Positions 24,131-33,900 of a stretch of 64,000 bases of DNA are shown one piece after another. The translations under genes were made by a program, and so were the position numbers. This stretch comes from CAYQOX01 sp964419335. Its GTDB lineage: Bacteria; Hinthialibacterota; Hinthialibacteria; Hinthialibacterales; Hinthialibacteraceae. The first letter of the stretch is position 1. Every line of letters begins with the position of its first letter. The notes below the pieces were generated by a model that was not told where the DNA came from, did not search any database, and saw only the letters and a program-made list of their open reading frames with translations. The stretch is taken from assembly GCA_964419335.1 (NCBI GenBank), contig CAYQOX010000026.1:1-64000 (forward strand), read 5' to 3'.

Positions 24131-25399
24131 TTATCCTAAGGGTTCACCCGGCACTGGAATCGGTCTCACCGGAATCTCAATATCCCAATCCATTGGATCT
24201 GGCATAATATCATAATCCATATTCAACGCCTCATCCCACTTCAAGCGTTTTCCACTGTAAGCCGACATACGACCCATGATCGCGGTGAAGACACTGATCG
24301 CCACCTGCATGGCTTCATTCAATTTCGGCCCCGTACCCAGAATACTCTCTTGTAAGTCAATATGCTCCTGCACATAAGCATGACCACCGACACGCTCGGA
24401 CGCCATATCATTGCAGCGGCTCTGCCCTTTGCGATACTTCCGGTTTGTTCCGGTCACCAATTCAGAGACGTTGTTCGCAGAATTGTTCCAATGACGCGAC
24501 ATACTCAACACATGAATGCCCCCGGGATATTCAAAATCACAGGTAAAGTGATCCCAAATGTTCCCGTACTTCTCAACATCTTTGGGCTTCCAAGCCCGTC
24601 CACCGTTTGCCGTCACCGCCACCGGATGGGCTTGCAGCACCCAGTTCATAATATCCAAATTATGAACATGCTGTTCCACAATGTTATCACCACAAATCCA
24701 GCAGAAGTTATACCAGTTATATAACTGGTAGCTCAGGTCATCCATTCCTTCTTTGCGTTCCCGAGCATGCGGAAGGGTTCCGTTCCAATAGGCACAACCC
24801 GAAACGATCTCTCCCAATGCCCCGTCATGAATTTTTTGCACCGTTTCCACATATTCCTTCTGGTGACGCCGCTGGGTTCCCGCAACCACCGAGAGCCCTT
24901 TCTTTTCCGATTCACGTGCCGCTTTCATAAAACGCCGGGTCCCGTTCGAATCCGTAGCGATCGGCTTTTCACAGAAACAGTTCACACCCTTCTCCACCAC
25001 GTATTCAAAATGTTCAGGACGAAAACCTGGAGGCGTGGCCAGGATCACATAATCCGGCTTCATATCCACCACTTTCTTATAACCCTCCAAGTCCCAAAAG
25101 ATCGCATCCTCTTCCATCGGCACATTGTCTTCATATTTGGTTTTCAAACGTCTGTAGGCATTCTTCGCGGTCTCTTCCATCACATCACAGATCGCCACCA
25201 GCTGGACATTCTTATTGGCGGAAATCGCATTTCCCACCGCACCGGTTCCACGTCCCCCGGCACCAATCAAACCAACTTTGATGGGGTCGGCCGCTTTGGC
25301 TTCCTGGCTCATGATCCCAAAACTCGCCATGGCCGAGGCACCCACTACCGTGCTTTTCCCAAAATCTCTTCGACTCATACCTTTTTTCTTCTCATTCAT
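24131..25399 (-). CDS. Tat-exported Gfo/Idh/MocA-family oxidoreductase
   Basis: NAD(P)-dependent sugar or polyol dehydrogenase-like protein of 422 residues. It begins with a twin-arginine signal (MSRRDFGKSTVVGASAMASF, cleavage near AKAAD), so it folds with its cofactor before export. The Rossmann motif is VGLIGAGGRGTGAVGNA. The conserved CEKPIATD supplies the catalytic-region Lys-Pro pair, and later GDNIVEQHVHNLDIMNWVLQ is typical of the family in PVC-type bacteria. The likely function is oxidation or reduction of a glycoside in the periplasm. The nearby DUF1080 protein could act on 3-keto products; this pairing is inferred from the families and distance, not from an operon, since the genes converge. 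Confidence 0.92.
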   Translation of the reverse strand: MNEKKKGMSRRDFGKSTVVGASAMASFGIMSQEAKAADPIKVGLIGAGGRGTGAVGNAISANKNVQLVAICDVMEETAKNAYRRLKTKYEDNVPMEEDAIFWDLEGYKKVVDMKPDYVILATPPGFRPEHFEYVVEKGVNCFCEKPIATDSNGTRRFMKAARESEKKGLSVVAGTQRRHQKEYVETVQKIHDGALGEIVSGCAYWNGTLPHARERKEGMDDLSYQLYNWYNFCWICGDNIVEQHVHNLDIMNWVLQAHPVAVTANGGRAWKPKDVEKYGNIWDHFTCDFEYPGGIHVLSMSRHWNNSANNVSELVTGTNRKYRKGQSRCNDMASERVGGHAYVQEHIDLQESILGTGPKLNEAMQVAISVFTAIMGRMSAYSGKRLKWDEALNMDYDIMPDPMDWDIEIPVRPIPVPGEPLG

Positions 25400-25817
25400 G
25401 GTTTTATACCTCTACTCCTTTTCCTCAAAGAATGATATTCGACTCTTCACCACTCTCCTCCAGTGGAAAAAAAATCGAATCGTTCCTTTGGTTTGAGATT
25501 CACGATCGCATGGTTTCTTCGCCGGAGAGCCCGAATCACCTCTCTTTAAGCTATTCTTCCCTATAACCGTACTCCCCTGTGAGGAAACCAAAAACAGATC
25601 CTTTCCCTATTTTGTCCTTTCCACGTTACCACAGCCTCACCCCGAGTTAAAGGTGTTTAAAGGTTTCCTTTCCACAAAAAACGACACACTCCCTTGACAA
25701 CTTCAACTTCTCATCCCTTTCATCCACTCCTTTCTTCCGGTAAAGTATTCGACATAACAAAATCATTCTTCATCGTATCGATCAGGCAAGGCAGCCAGCA
25801 AGGAGACAAACATCCTC
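25400..25817. other. Intergenic region between divergent genes, no gene seen
   Basis: This stretch separates the minus-strand oxidoreductase from the plus-strand GNAT gene. It contains a TTGACA near 25694 without a matching -10 at proper spacing, and a short direct repeat of TTAAAGGT around 25650. I see no small ORF with a ribosome binding site, no RNA gene and no clear promoter. Confidence 0.4.
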
Positions 25818-26303
25818 ATGTCGGATATTTTCATTCGACGTGCCAAAAATAAAGATTTCCCCCGTATCACCGAACTCTGGAAAGAGATGATGGATTATCA
25901 TCTCTCCTTGGATTCCCGTTTCGAATTGGCCGAAGATCATGAACACGCTTACATGGAATATCTTCATAACATTCAAAACAATTACGATTACGCCATTTTT
26001 GTCGCCCAACGGGATGACACCATTATTGGCTATACCATCGGCATGATCTTATCCAATCCCACCGTCTTTTCCCTGCTTCGATACGGCTTCATCGCCGAAA
26101 TGATGATCACCCAATCGGAACAACGCTCCGGCTGCGGCAAACTCCTCTGGGAACATGTCCGCCGCTGGTTTCATCGCCGGGGCATCACGGTCATCCAACT
26201 GAATGTCTCGCCTCGAAACGAGAAAGGCTATAATTTCTGGAAAAAAATGGGGTGCGATGAGTTTTTACATATTCTGTGGCACACCATTCCAAAAAATCCA
26301 TAA
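25818..26303 (+). CDS. GNAT-family N-acetyltransferase
   Basis: A 161-residue protein with the GNAT fold: a beta strand with GYTIGMI, then the acetyl-CoA pyrophosphate loop as QRSGCGKLLWEHV (pattern Q/R-x-x-G-x-G), and a C-terminal part VIQLNVSPRNEKGYNFWKKM with the Asn-containing strand and GYNFWKKMG motif. It would acetylate an amine on an unknown substrate (small molecule or protein N-terminus). It stands 49 nt upstream of the UbiA-family gene on the same strand and may share its transcript. Confidence 0.86.
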   Translation: MSDIFIRRAKNKDFPRITELWKEMMDYHLSLDSRFELAEDHEHAYMEYLHNIQNNYDYAIFVAQRDDTIIGYTIGMILSNPTVFSLLRYGFIAEMMITQSEQRSGCGKLLWEHVRRWFHRRGITVIQLNVSPRNEKGYNFWKKMGCDEFLHILWHTIPKNP

Positions 26304-26352
26304 ACGAAAACCGAACCTTAGTGAAAATACACTCTGAACGAATTCAATACAC

Positions 26353-27255
26353 ATGATCCGGCATTGGAAAACCCTTCTCTCTCTTATTGAACTTTCTCGC
26401 CCTAAACAATGGGTGAAAAACGCTTTCGTGTTTGCCCCCGTCATTTTCGATCGCCAGTTAGGAAACCCCGAGGCCGTACTTCATAGCACCATCGCCTTCT
26501 TCCTCTTCTGCCTCTACTCCTCTTGCGTCTATATCCTCAACGATCTTGTCGATATCAACCGGGACCGCCTTCATCCCGACAAATGCCGCCGCCCCCTTCC
26601 TGCCGGGAAAATCTCCCCCCGCCTAGCCCTCCTCTTCTGCCTCATTCTCTTTCTATTAACTTCCCTCTTCTCCTATGGGTTATCCCTCTCCTTCCTCGGC
26701 GTAGGATTGATCTACGTACTCACCAATGTCCTCTATTCCTTCTGGTGGAAAACCGTGGTCATTTTGGATGGAATGATCATTGCCTTGGGTTTCGTCCTCC
26801 GCACCTACGCAGGGGCCCTTGTTATTAATGCTACTTTCTCTGACTGGCTCTATATCTGCGCGATTTTCGTCTCCCTCTTTCTCGCCTTCTGCAAACGCCG
26901 CCACGAGATCGAACTCCTGGGCGAAGAAAACGCCCATACCCATCGCGCCATCCTCAAAGAATATTCTTCCCAACTCTTAGATCAGATTATCGCCATTGTC
27001 ACCGCCGCCACCGCTGTCACCTATTCTCTTTACTGTATCGAACCCTTGCCTGCCCACGGTTCCCCCGAATATAATCCTTGGATGAAGTACTCAATTCCTT
27101 TCGTTTTATTCGGACTTTTTCGCTATCTTTTTCTCGTTTATAAGAAAGATGAAGGAGGAAATCCAACGGAGTTGTTACTCTCCGATCGTCCTTTATTGAC
27201 CAACGGTTTCCTCTGGATTATCATCGTTTTTCTTGCAAAATATATTGGAGAATAA
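26353..27255 (+). CDS. UbiA-family prenyltransferase, decaprenyl-phosphate phosphoribosyltransferase-like
   Basis: Integral membrane protein of 300 residues with about nine hydrophobic helices. The N-terminal SRPKQWVKNAFVFAPVIFD and first Asp-rich motif NDLVDINRDRLHPDKCRRPL (NDxxDxxxD) are the pattern of the DPPR-synthase branch of UbiA. Later motifs are FVLRTYAGALVINATFSDWL and FCKRRHEIELLGEENAHTHR. Members transfer phosphoribose to polyprenyl phosphate to start arabinose-type donor synthesis, though many bacterial homologues are uncharacterised. No dprE genes lie beside it. A TTG-rich spacer follows before the acidic-protein gene. Confidence 0.86.
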   Translation: MIRHWKTLLSLIELSRPKQWVKNAFVFAPVIFDRQLGNPEAVLHSTIAFFLFCLYSSCVYILNDLVDINRDRLHPDKCRRPLPAGKISPRLALLFCLILFLLTSLFSYGLSLSFLGVGLIYVLTNVLYSFWWKTVVILDGMIIALGFVLRTYAGALVINATFSDWLYICAIFVSLFLAFCKRRHEIELLGEENAHTHRAILKEYSSQLLDQIIAIVTAATAVTYSLYCIEPLPAHGSPEYNPWMKYSIPFVLFGLFRYLFLVYKKDEGGNPTELLLSDRPLLTNGFLWIIIVFLAKYIGE

Positions 27256-27362
27256 TTTTTGAAAACAGCTATTGACTTAAAGACTCTTGAGTGTAATGTA
27301 GCCAACATAGAGGCATTACAATAACTTTAACACACTAGCTTAGGTTTTGAGGAGTAAATGTC

Positions 27363-27773
27363 ATGGGAGAAAATCACCGCTGCTTCCATAGATCACCGTC
27401 ATCGTTGAAAATCGCAGGTTTGATTTACCTTCCGTATGTACGGAGTATTATGGTTCTCTTTCGAGTAAGAGAAAACCTATTTTTTCCCTGCCTACTCATC
27501 TTAAATCAGGATTCCCCATCCGATTTTTTCGATATCGAAATGCTCGGATGGGAAGACGACGAAGAGGATTTCGAATTCGATGATGAAGATGATCTCGATA
27601 TGATCGATGAGGTAGAGGAAGAGGAAGAGGAAGAGGATCTCTTCGAAGAGGATGAAGAAGAAGAAGAAGAGGAAGACGACTACGATGAATTAGACGAAGA
27701 TCTCGACGAAGATTTCGAAGATGACTTTGACGATTTGGACATTGATCCCGACGATGAAGAAGAGGATTTTTAA
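27363..27773 (+). CDS. Small protein with extreme Asp/Glu tail, unknown
   Basis: Not recognised. The last 75 or so residues are almost entirely acidic (EDDEEDFEFDDEDDLDMIDE and DDYDELDEDLDEDFEDDFDD are samples), with Phe, Leu and Tyr spaced among them and a pI that must be very low. The first 55 residues are different, Arg/Phe/Cys rich, and may not be real coding sequence. ATG 27363 has GAGGAG 8 nt upstream; ATG 27450 has GGAG 4 nt upstream and would give a shorter protein beginning MVLFRVRENLFFPCLLIL. A hairpin GAAGAGG/CCTCTTC overlaps the stop. It could be a nucleic-acid-mimic or a metal or partner-binding tail; I do not assign a function. Confidence 0.5.
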   Translation: MGENHRCFHRSPSSLKIAGLIYLPYVRSIMVLFRVRENLFFPCLLILNQDSPSDFFDIEMLGWEDDEEDFEFDDEDDLDMIDEVEEEEEEEDLFEEDEEEEEEEDDYDELDEDLDEDFEDDFDDLDIDPDDEEEDF

Positions 27774-27797
27774 CCTCTTCCCATCTAATACCACGTA

Positions 27798-29120
27798 TCA
27801 TGCCGATGGGTGTTCTAACTCGCCGAGATAATCCAACATATCTTCGGCGATTTTCATGCTGTAGTTCATCCCCCGGTCTTCAGGGTAAATCTGTACCATC
27901 GTACATAAATACAACCCGGGGATGGGCGTTTCAAACCCGGGTTTATGCTGGGAATAATGTAATCGGATCACCGGCTGAGCATACTCGGCCTTCGAATACA
28001 CAAAACGCTTCACCCACTCGCGCCTAAAGTGGGGTAATAGTTTTTCCATGGCCTCATAAAACATATCACGGACTTCTCTTGGTTTTTTCTTATACAAGGG
28101 GTGATCTCTATCTAAATAGCGCGAAACATAGACCGGGATCAACCCCTCATAATCGGGATCTTCAAACAACCGGGTATGCTCGATGACCGCCACAAAAGGC
28201 GATTCCGGATCGGTCACATTCAGCCAATAAAATGGAGAAATCGAACGCTCCATTCCCAACACCATCGTGATATTCCCTTGATAAGGAATACGGGCAATTT
28301 CATTCTTATACGCTTCAGGCAATGAGGGCACCGTCTCAATAAAAGAAGGAGCACTGGGAGTATAAATCACCCGGTCAAAAACCTCTTCTCCTTCCCGGGT
28401 AAACACACTCACCCCATCCGAGCTCTTCTCAATTTTTTTGACCAAATTCCGAAAACGAAAATCACCCCCCTGCTCGCTTATCACCTCTCCCATTCTCTCA
28501 TAGATCTGCCCCCAGCCATCTTTCAAATACCCGAGACACTCCCCCGATCCGCCCTTAGAACGCGTCCCTCCGCGCAACTTTACTTTCCCCCAAAACCACA
28601 CGGCCGATACTTCACGATACCGCTCGCCAAACTTGGATCGCAACAGAGGCTCCCACAAGACCCGGTACGCTTGCTCCCCCATCTCCCGGATAATCCACTC
28701 TTCCGCCGTAATCCCCTCCAAAGCTTCATACGATTTCATCCGTTTGGCTTTCAATACCGAAACACCTACCCGCAACCGGTTGATCAACGAAAGCGGTTTA
28801 AATCGCAGCAAATCGAGCGGCGTCGTAAATGGATACAAATTCCCCCCATGCTCAAAGCCCACCGACGAATCACACCAATGCAATTTCGACGTCAATCCCA
28901 ACCGCTCTATATACGCCTGAATATGCTGATCACTGGTAAAAATATGATGGTAGAAACGATCCAATTGGGTCTTGCCGAACGAGATGGCCGAGGCCAAGCC
29001 TCCCAGCCCCTTCTCTCGCTCAAACAACACCACTTCATGCCCCTTGCGGCTCAAATGCCAGGCCAGCGTACACCCCGCCGCTCCACCACCAACAATGCCA
29101 TATCGAAGTTTTTTACTCAT
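27798..29120 (-). CDS. NAD(P)/FAD-dependent amine-oxidase-like oxidoreductase
   Basis: A 440-residue flavoprotein of the protoporphyrinogen oxidase / UDP-galactopyranose mutase-like group. The N-terminal dinucleotide motif is YGIVGGGAAGCTLAWHLSRK, followed by the second-strand acid in VVLFEREKGLGGLAS. The C-terminal FAD contact region is GLYLCTMVQIYPEDRGMNYS. Members near sugar genes act in polysaccharide or lipid-linked sugar pathways; others are desaturases. The start overlaps the cimA stop by 4 nt, so it is co-translated with citramalate synthase, an unexpected pairing. The substrate is unknown. Confidence 0.88.
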   Translation of the reverse strand: MSKKLRYGIVGGGAAGCTLAWHLSRKGHEVVLFEREKGLGGLASAISFGKTQLDRFYHHIFTSDQHIQAYIERLGLTSKLHWCDSSVGFEHGGNLYPFTTPLDLLRFKPLSLINRLRVGVSVLKAKRMKSYEALEGITAEEWIIREMGEQAYRVLWEPLLRSKFGERYREVSAVWFWGKVKLRGGTRSKGGSGECLGYLKDGWGQIYERMGEVISEQGGDFRFRNLVKKIEKSSDGVSVFTREGEEVFDRVIYTPSAPSFIETVPSLPEAYKNEIARIPYQGNITMVLGMERSISPFYWLNVTDPESPFVAVIEHTRLFEDPDYEGLIPVYVSRYLDRDHPLYKKKPREVRDMFYEAMEKLLPHFRREWVKRFVYSKAEYAQPVIRLHYSQHKPGFETPIPGLYLCTMVQIYPEDRGMNYSMKIAEDMLDYLGELEHPSA

Positions 29121-30712
29121 GAGACTGTCTTTAGTTGATCGGCCAATAATTTATATTCAATACTATCCACCAGCGCTTCCCACGAGGCTTCTATTATATT
29201 CTCCGAGACCCCCATTGTAATCCAATCTCGCTCTCCATCCTTCGATTCGATCATCACTCGGGTTTTCGCGGCCGTGCCTTGTCCCGTATCAATAATACGA
29301 ACTTTAAAGTCCATCAATTCCACTTCACACAATTGCGGATAATGAATCTCCAACGCCTTTCGCAAAGCGTTATCCAAGGCATTCACCGGACCATCTCCAT
29401 CCCCCGCCATGAAGAGCATTTGATCCCCTACTTTCACCCGGACGGTCGCTTCCGACCATAACTCTCCCCGGCCCGAATGATGATCCACCAACACCCGGTA
29501 CGCCACCCGTTCAAAAAACGGCGTATATTGCCCCAACTCTTTCCGAATCAAGAGCTCCAACGAGGCATCCGCGGCTTCATAATAATAGCCTTCATTCTCT
29601 TTCCGCTTAATCTTTTCCAAGATACGCTTTCCTACCGAAGTGTCTTTATCCAACTCGAGGCCCATTTCCCGAAGTTGATGAAAAATATTCGACTGCCCCG
29701 ACAACTCTGACACAAGCACCCGCTGCCGATTTCCCACCAACGCGGGATCAATATGTTCATAGGTCTTCGAATCGCGCTGCACCGCGCTGACATGGATCCC
29801 CCCCTTATGCGCAAAAGCACTCATCCCCACATAGGGCTGATTATGACTTGGCAGCACATTCGCCAACTCCGTAATAAACAATGAAAGCCCGTATAGCTCC
29901 TTCAAGTTCTCTGACGGAACCACCTCAGCCCCCATCTTTAACATCAAATTAGGAATCACCGACGTCAAATCCGAATTCCCACACCGTTCTCCAAAACCAT
30001 TGAAAGTCCCCTGCACATGCGTCGCGCCTTCGCGTACTGCCGCCAGCGCGTTCGCCACCGCACAACCCGAATCATTGTGGGTATGAATCCCTAATTTGCA
30101 AGCAATCTCTTTTTTGGCAATTCGGGTCAACTCCGTAATTTCATGGGGCAAACAACCTCCATTGGTATCACACAACACAATCACATCCGCTTTCGCCTCT
30201 GAAGCCGCCCGCAAAGTTTGCAAAGCGTACTCGGGATTCTTTTTATACCCATCAAAAAAATGCTCTGCATCATAAATCACCTTGCGCCCCTGCTCCTTTA
30301 AATACCGCACTGAATCACGGATCATCTCCAGGTTATCTTCTAAACCAATCCGCAGCGCCTGGGTCACATGAAAGTCCCACGTCTTCCCAAAGATCGTCAC
30401 CACCTCGGTTTCTGACTCCAACAAGGCGCGAATATTGGGGTCGTTTTCTACCGCGTTCTTTGCATGCCGCGTCGAACCAAACGATGTTATCTTGGCATGC
30501 TCAAATTTCTCTTCCGCCGCACGTTTAAAAAACGCAATATCTTTGGGGTTGGAACCTGGCCATCCCCCTTCTATATAATCAATCCCAAACTCATCCATCC
30601 GTTGGGCAATCCGAATTTTATCTTCCACCGAATAATTAACCCGCTCTCCTTGGGTTCCATCGCGTAGGGTTGTATCAAAGATCTCTATTTTCTCGGACAA
30701 AACAACCACCAC
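29117..30712 (-). CDS. cimA: (R)-citramalate synthase
   Basis: Condenses acetyl-CoA with pyruvate to citramalate, the threonine-independent entry to isoleucine. At 531 residues it has an HMGL-like TIM barrel first (FDTTLRDGTQGERVNYSVED, GGWPGSNPKDI, LGIHTHNDSGCAVANALAAV with the metal-binding HTHND) and a LeuA-type dimer/regulatory domain in the last 130 residues. The arrangement and length match CimA of the long type rather than 2-isopropylmalate synthase. The start is uncertain: GTG at 30712 or 30709, or TTG at 30700, follow an AAAGGTGG-like ribosome site. It precedes the FAD oxidoreductase with a 4-nt overlap. Confidence 0.92.
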   Translation of the reverse strand: MVVVLSEKIEIFDTTLRDGTQGERVNYSVEDKIRIAQRMDEFGIDYIEGGWPGSNPKDIAFFKRAAEEKFEHAKITSFGSTRHAKNAVENDPNIRALLESETEVVTIFGKTWDFHVTQALRIGLEDNLEMIRDSVRYLKEQGRKVIYDAEHFFDGYKKNPEYALQTLRAASEAKADVIVLCDTNGGCLPHEITELTRIAKKEIACKLGIHTHNDSGCAVANALAAVREGATHVQGTFNGFGERCGNSDLTSVIPNLMLKMGAEVVPSENLKELYGLSLFITELANVLPSHNQPYVGMSAFAHKGGIHVSAVQRDSKTYEHIDPALVGNRQRVLVSELSGQSNIFHQLREMGLELDKDTSVGKRILEKIKRKENEGYYYEAADASLELLIRKELGQYTPFFERVAYRVLVDHHSGRGELWSEATVRVKVGDQMLFMAGDGDGPVNALDNALRKALEIHYPQLCEVELMDFKVRIIDTGQGTAAKTRVMIESKDGERDWITMGVSENIIEASWEALVDSIEYKLLADQLKTVS

Positions 30713-30844
30713 CTTTCATAAGTTTTACTTCAAGAAGGCTTTCCACAACCTACCCCTTCCCCAAACCGCGCCAAGGAAATGATCCCATAATCCAAATAGA
30801 CAAAATGATAGTTTATCATGAAATCATATTCATCCTAGCCACTC

Positions 30845-30887
30845 AAAAAAACAGAAAATCGGGATGAAATCAACTCCCACCCCGATT
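30845..30887 (-). terminator. Intrinsic terminator after the subtilase gene
   Basis: On the minus strand AATCGGG and CCCGATT pair around a 17-nt loop, followed by TTCTGTTTTTTT. It lies about 34 nt past the stop codon of the S8 protease. Confidence 0.65.
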
Positions 30888-30920
30888 CACTCTTCGCCTC
30901 AATAAAAAACCAAACCCACT

Positions 30921-33900
30921 TCAAAACATGCTCCATTCCTCCACCTGGGTATCATCCACGATCGTCAAAGCCTCATCCAGCACAAAACGTTGTCCATCTC
31001 CCATCTCGACTTCCAAATCATACACCCCGGCTTTCATCTCCATGGACAAATCCGCCCTCAGTCGCTGACAACTTTCGCGTTCAACATCCTCCAACCCATA
31101 ATCCCCCAACTTGACACGATACCCTTCCGCAAACGAAAACCCCTCTCCCTCAATACGCACCGTTTGCACCTCATTGAATTCCGAAAGTTTGATCGTGTCC
31201 GGCGTCATTTGTCCCAACTCGGTTTTCTCAAAAGACCCCGGAGCCTGTAACCATTGAAGCCCCTTCCGCAGCACCAAGTCGATCTCCTCTTCCTCTACAA
31301 ACACTTCCAGCGGAAACGCCAAAAATACCGCCCGGTAATTACAATTCTCAACCGTCACTCCCACAGTCTTCGTTCTTCGCCCATCCGCGTAAAACGCCCG
31401 CTGTGCAATCCCTCGTCCCACCACGGGATCGATAATATCCGGGTAATTCTCATAATCCACCGGGAACTCCATACGTATCACGGATACATCCCCAAAAGCG
31501 GGATTCCCCGCAACGCCTTGGATTTGATTCGCTCCCGCGTCCCGCTCCCTCATATTCACTCCCAACACCTCTTGCGAAAAAGGCGCCTCTTCCTTGTCAT
31601 CAAAATAATCCTGCCCCGACAAAAACAAACTCCCGCCCTGATTTAAATACTTCATCATTTCCATCTCAAACAAATGCCGCGTATTAAACGCTTTCGCATA
31701 CTCCTCTCGGATAAATCCTTCTTGATCGATCTCCCGTATCGCATTCAAACTCTTCTCCGACATTACCCACAATACCGTGTTAAATTGCGAAAGATAATTC
31801 AACACCGGATATGTTCCTAGACTCTCCACCTCCCAAGTCACATAACTCTTCCCTATACGCCGCAGGCTCTCCTCATACACCTCTTCCCACGATTCTCCAT
31901 GATCATCATCGATCAACAACACATTCGCATTGGGATCCACGACCCGCTGAACCCGCACCCAATAAGGAATCCGGTACGTCTGCCCCTTCGTTTCATTCAC
32001 CAACAACAAATCGGAATCATAATCCCCATCACTCAACCCCGCAGGCAAAGTAAACCGGAGATTCATCTTCATGCTTTCTCCCGCCTCTAACGTAAACATG
32101 GGATAAGGGATATCCACGACCAGCGAACCATCCTCCACACTTTTCTTTAATGTATATTCATTCTTCTCTTCAGAAACATTCCGGATCTCAAGCCGCCGGG
32201 TAATCTCTTCACGCTGAAAGAGCATCTGCTTTCGCAAGTTGATCATCGCCGGAAAAGCCAGCGTATCCACCTGCAACGCCTTCGTCGAATCCACCATCCC
32301 TGCCCCGCGTTGCACGATCGGTGCTCTTTGACTTGATGAGGATTGATACACTTCACGATTCGCCGAGAGCATCAAAGCCGACTTAATCCACGCCGGAGGC
32401 CAGTCGGGATGCAACTGACGCAGCAAAGCCGCCGCTCCCGCCACTTGCGGAGTCGACATGCTGGTTCCGGAGAACCATTCAAAACCGGCAGCGATAAAAT
32501 CACCCTGCGTCGAATCATCATTTTGCGTCCCTCCAAAAACTTGCGATCCGATCCCCACCAATTCAGGTTTCAATAAATAATCCGCACTCGGCCCATGACC
32601 GCTAAACGAGGTTATCTGGCTGGGTGTAGATTGGCGGGAGTTACGCTCTTGCCCCTGAAACTGCACCTTCACATCCAAACCATCCCGCAAGGCTTCTTTG
32701 ATAACCTCCCCATTCTCTTTACTAATCATCAGCGATGGAAGCGTAGAACCCTCCACACTAGGGTGATCCGTAAACTCCTCTTTATAATCCACAAAGATCA
32801 CCCCCTTGGCGCCCGCTTCTTCCGCCCGCTCTATCTTATCCATAAATAAACAATCCCCCCGCCGTACCAACAACCACTCCTCCTCCAACTGGGGCAGGGA
32901 TACATCCTGGCACAGCAAACCATCGTTCTCCCCTCCAAAGCCCCCGCCATCGATCAAATCCACATCTTGCACCGGAAAAGTCCCAATATGAGGCACTCGA
33001 AACGCGACGCCCCCCAACCCAAAATGCACCTCTTCATTTTCCAACGCCAATTCATTTTCTATATACACATTCATATCGAGATAATACTTCACCTCAAATT
33101 TATCTTCATCGAAATCCTTCGCATGACGATTGGTAATCGCCCCCACCGTGATTGCCTCAGGCGCCTGATTGGGATTCCCAATCCGAAATTCTTTTCCCTC
33201 ATTCCCTGTGGCAATCACCACCACCGATCCCACATCAACCGCATTCCGGAGCGCGACGATTTGCGGATCATAATTGGGATCACCAAAAAGCTTCATCCCC
33301 AAACTTAAATTAATGACATCCGCTCCATCCAATACCGCCGCTTCCATCGCCGAGATCACCTGATCGTTTTCTGCCCCCCCCGAAGTAAACACCTTGTAAT
33401 TCCCTAAATAGGCCCTCGGCGCCGCCCCCGACAAGAACCCCAACGGCGAATAAACCCCCGCATTCGCCGCGGCGATCGAAGCCACATTGCTGCCATGCCC
33501 GGATCGATCAAATGGAGTCACATCGCCTTGAACCCCATTCTCTGGAGGAAACACCCGACTGACAATAATCTTCTTACTGGTAAATTCCACTTCCCCTTTT
33601 GGAAATCCTTCAGGATACAAATACCCTTCATCTCGAAAGGCCGGGTGGGTAATATCAATTCCTGTATCAATAATGGCGATCAACACCCCCTCACCCGCCA
33701 TCTCTTCTCCTCCCATTTGCTGCCATGCCTGAGGAAACGCCGCCAACTCGTTACTCGCAGTCAGCGTCGGCCACACCTTCCCCACCTTGCTCACATAAGC
33801 CACTCCCGGCCAGGAATTCACTTCCGACCTCATCTCTTCACTCATCTCCACAGAGATCGCATTGATCAAGTCGGTAAAACGTGTTCTTACCCGCGAAGTC

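Noticed and set aside
27358..27408. 16-codon ORF starting at ATG 27358 as the real gene start
   Set aside because: It ends at a TGA after 16 codons and its ATG is only 3 nt from the GGAG, too close.
27546..27770. GAA/GAT-rich stretch as a microsatellite or simple repeat
   Set aside because: It is in frame and encodes an acidic tail with interspersed Phe, Leu and Tyr; no fixed period is seen.
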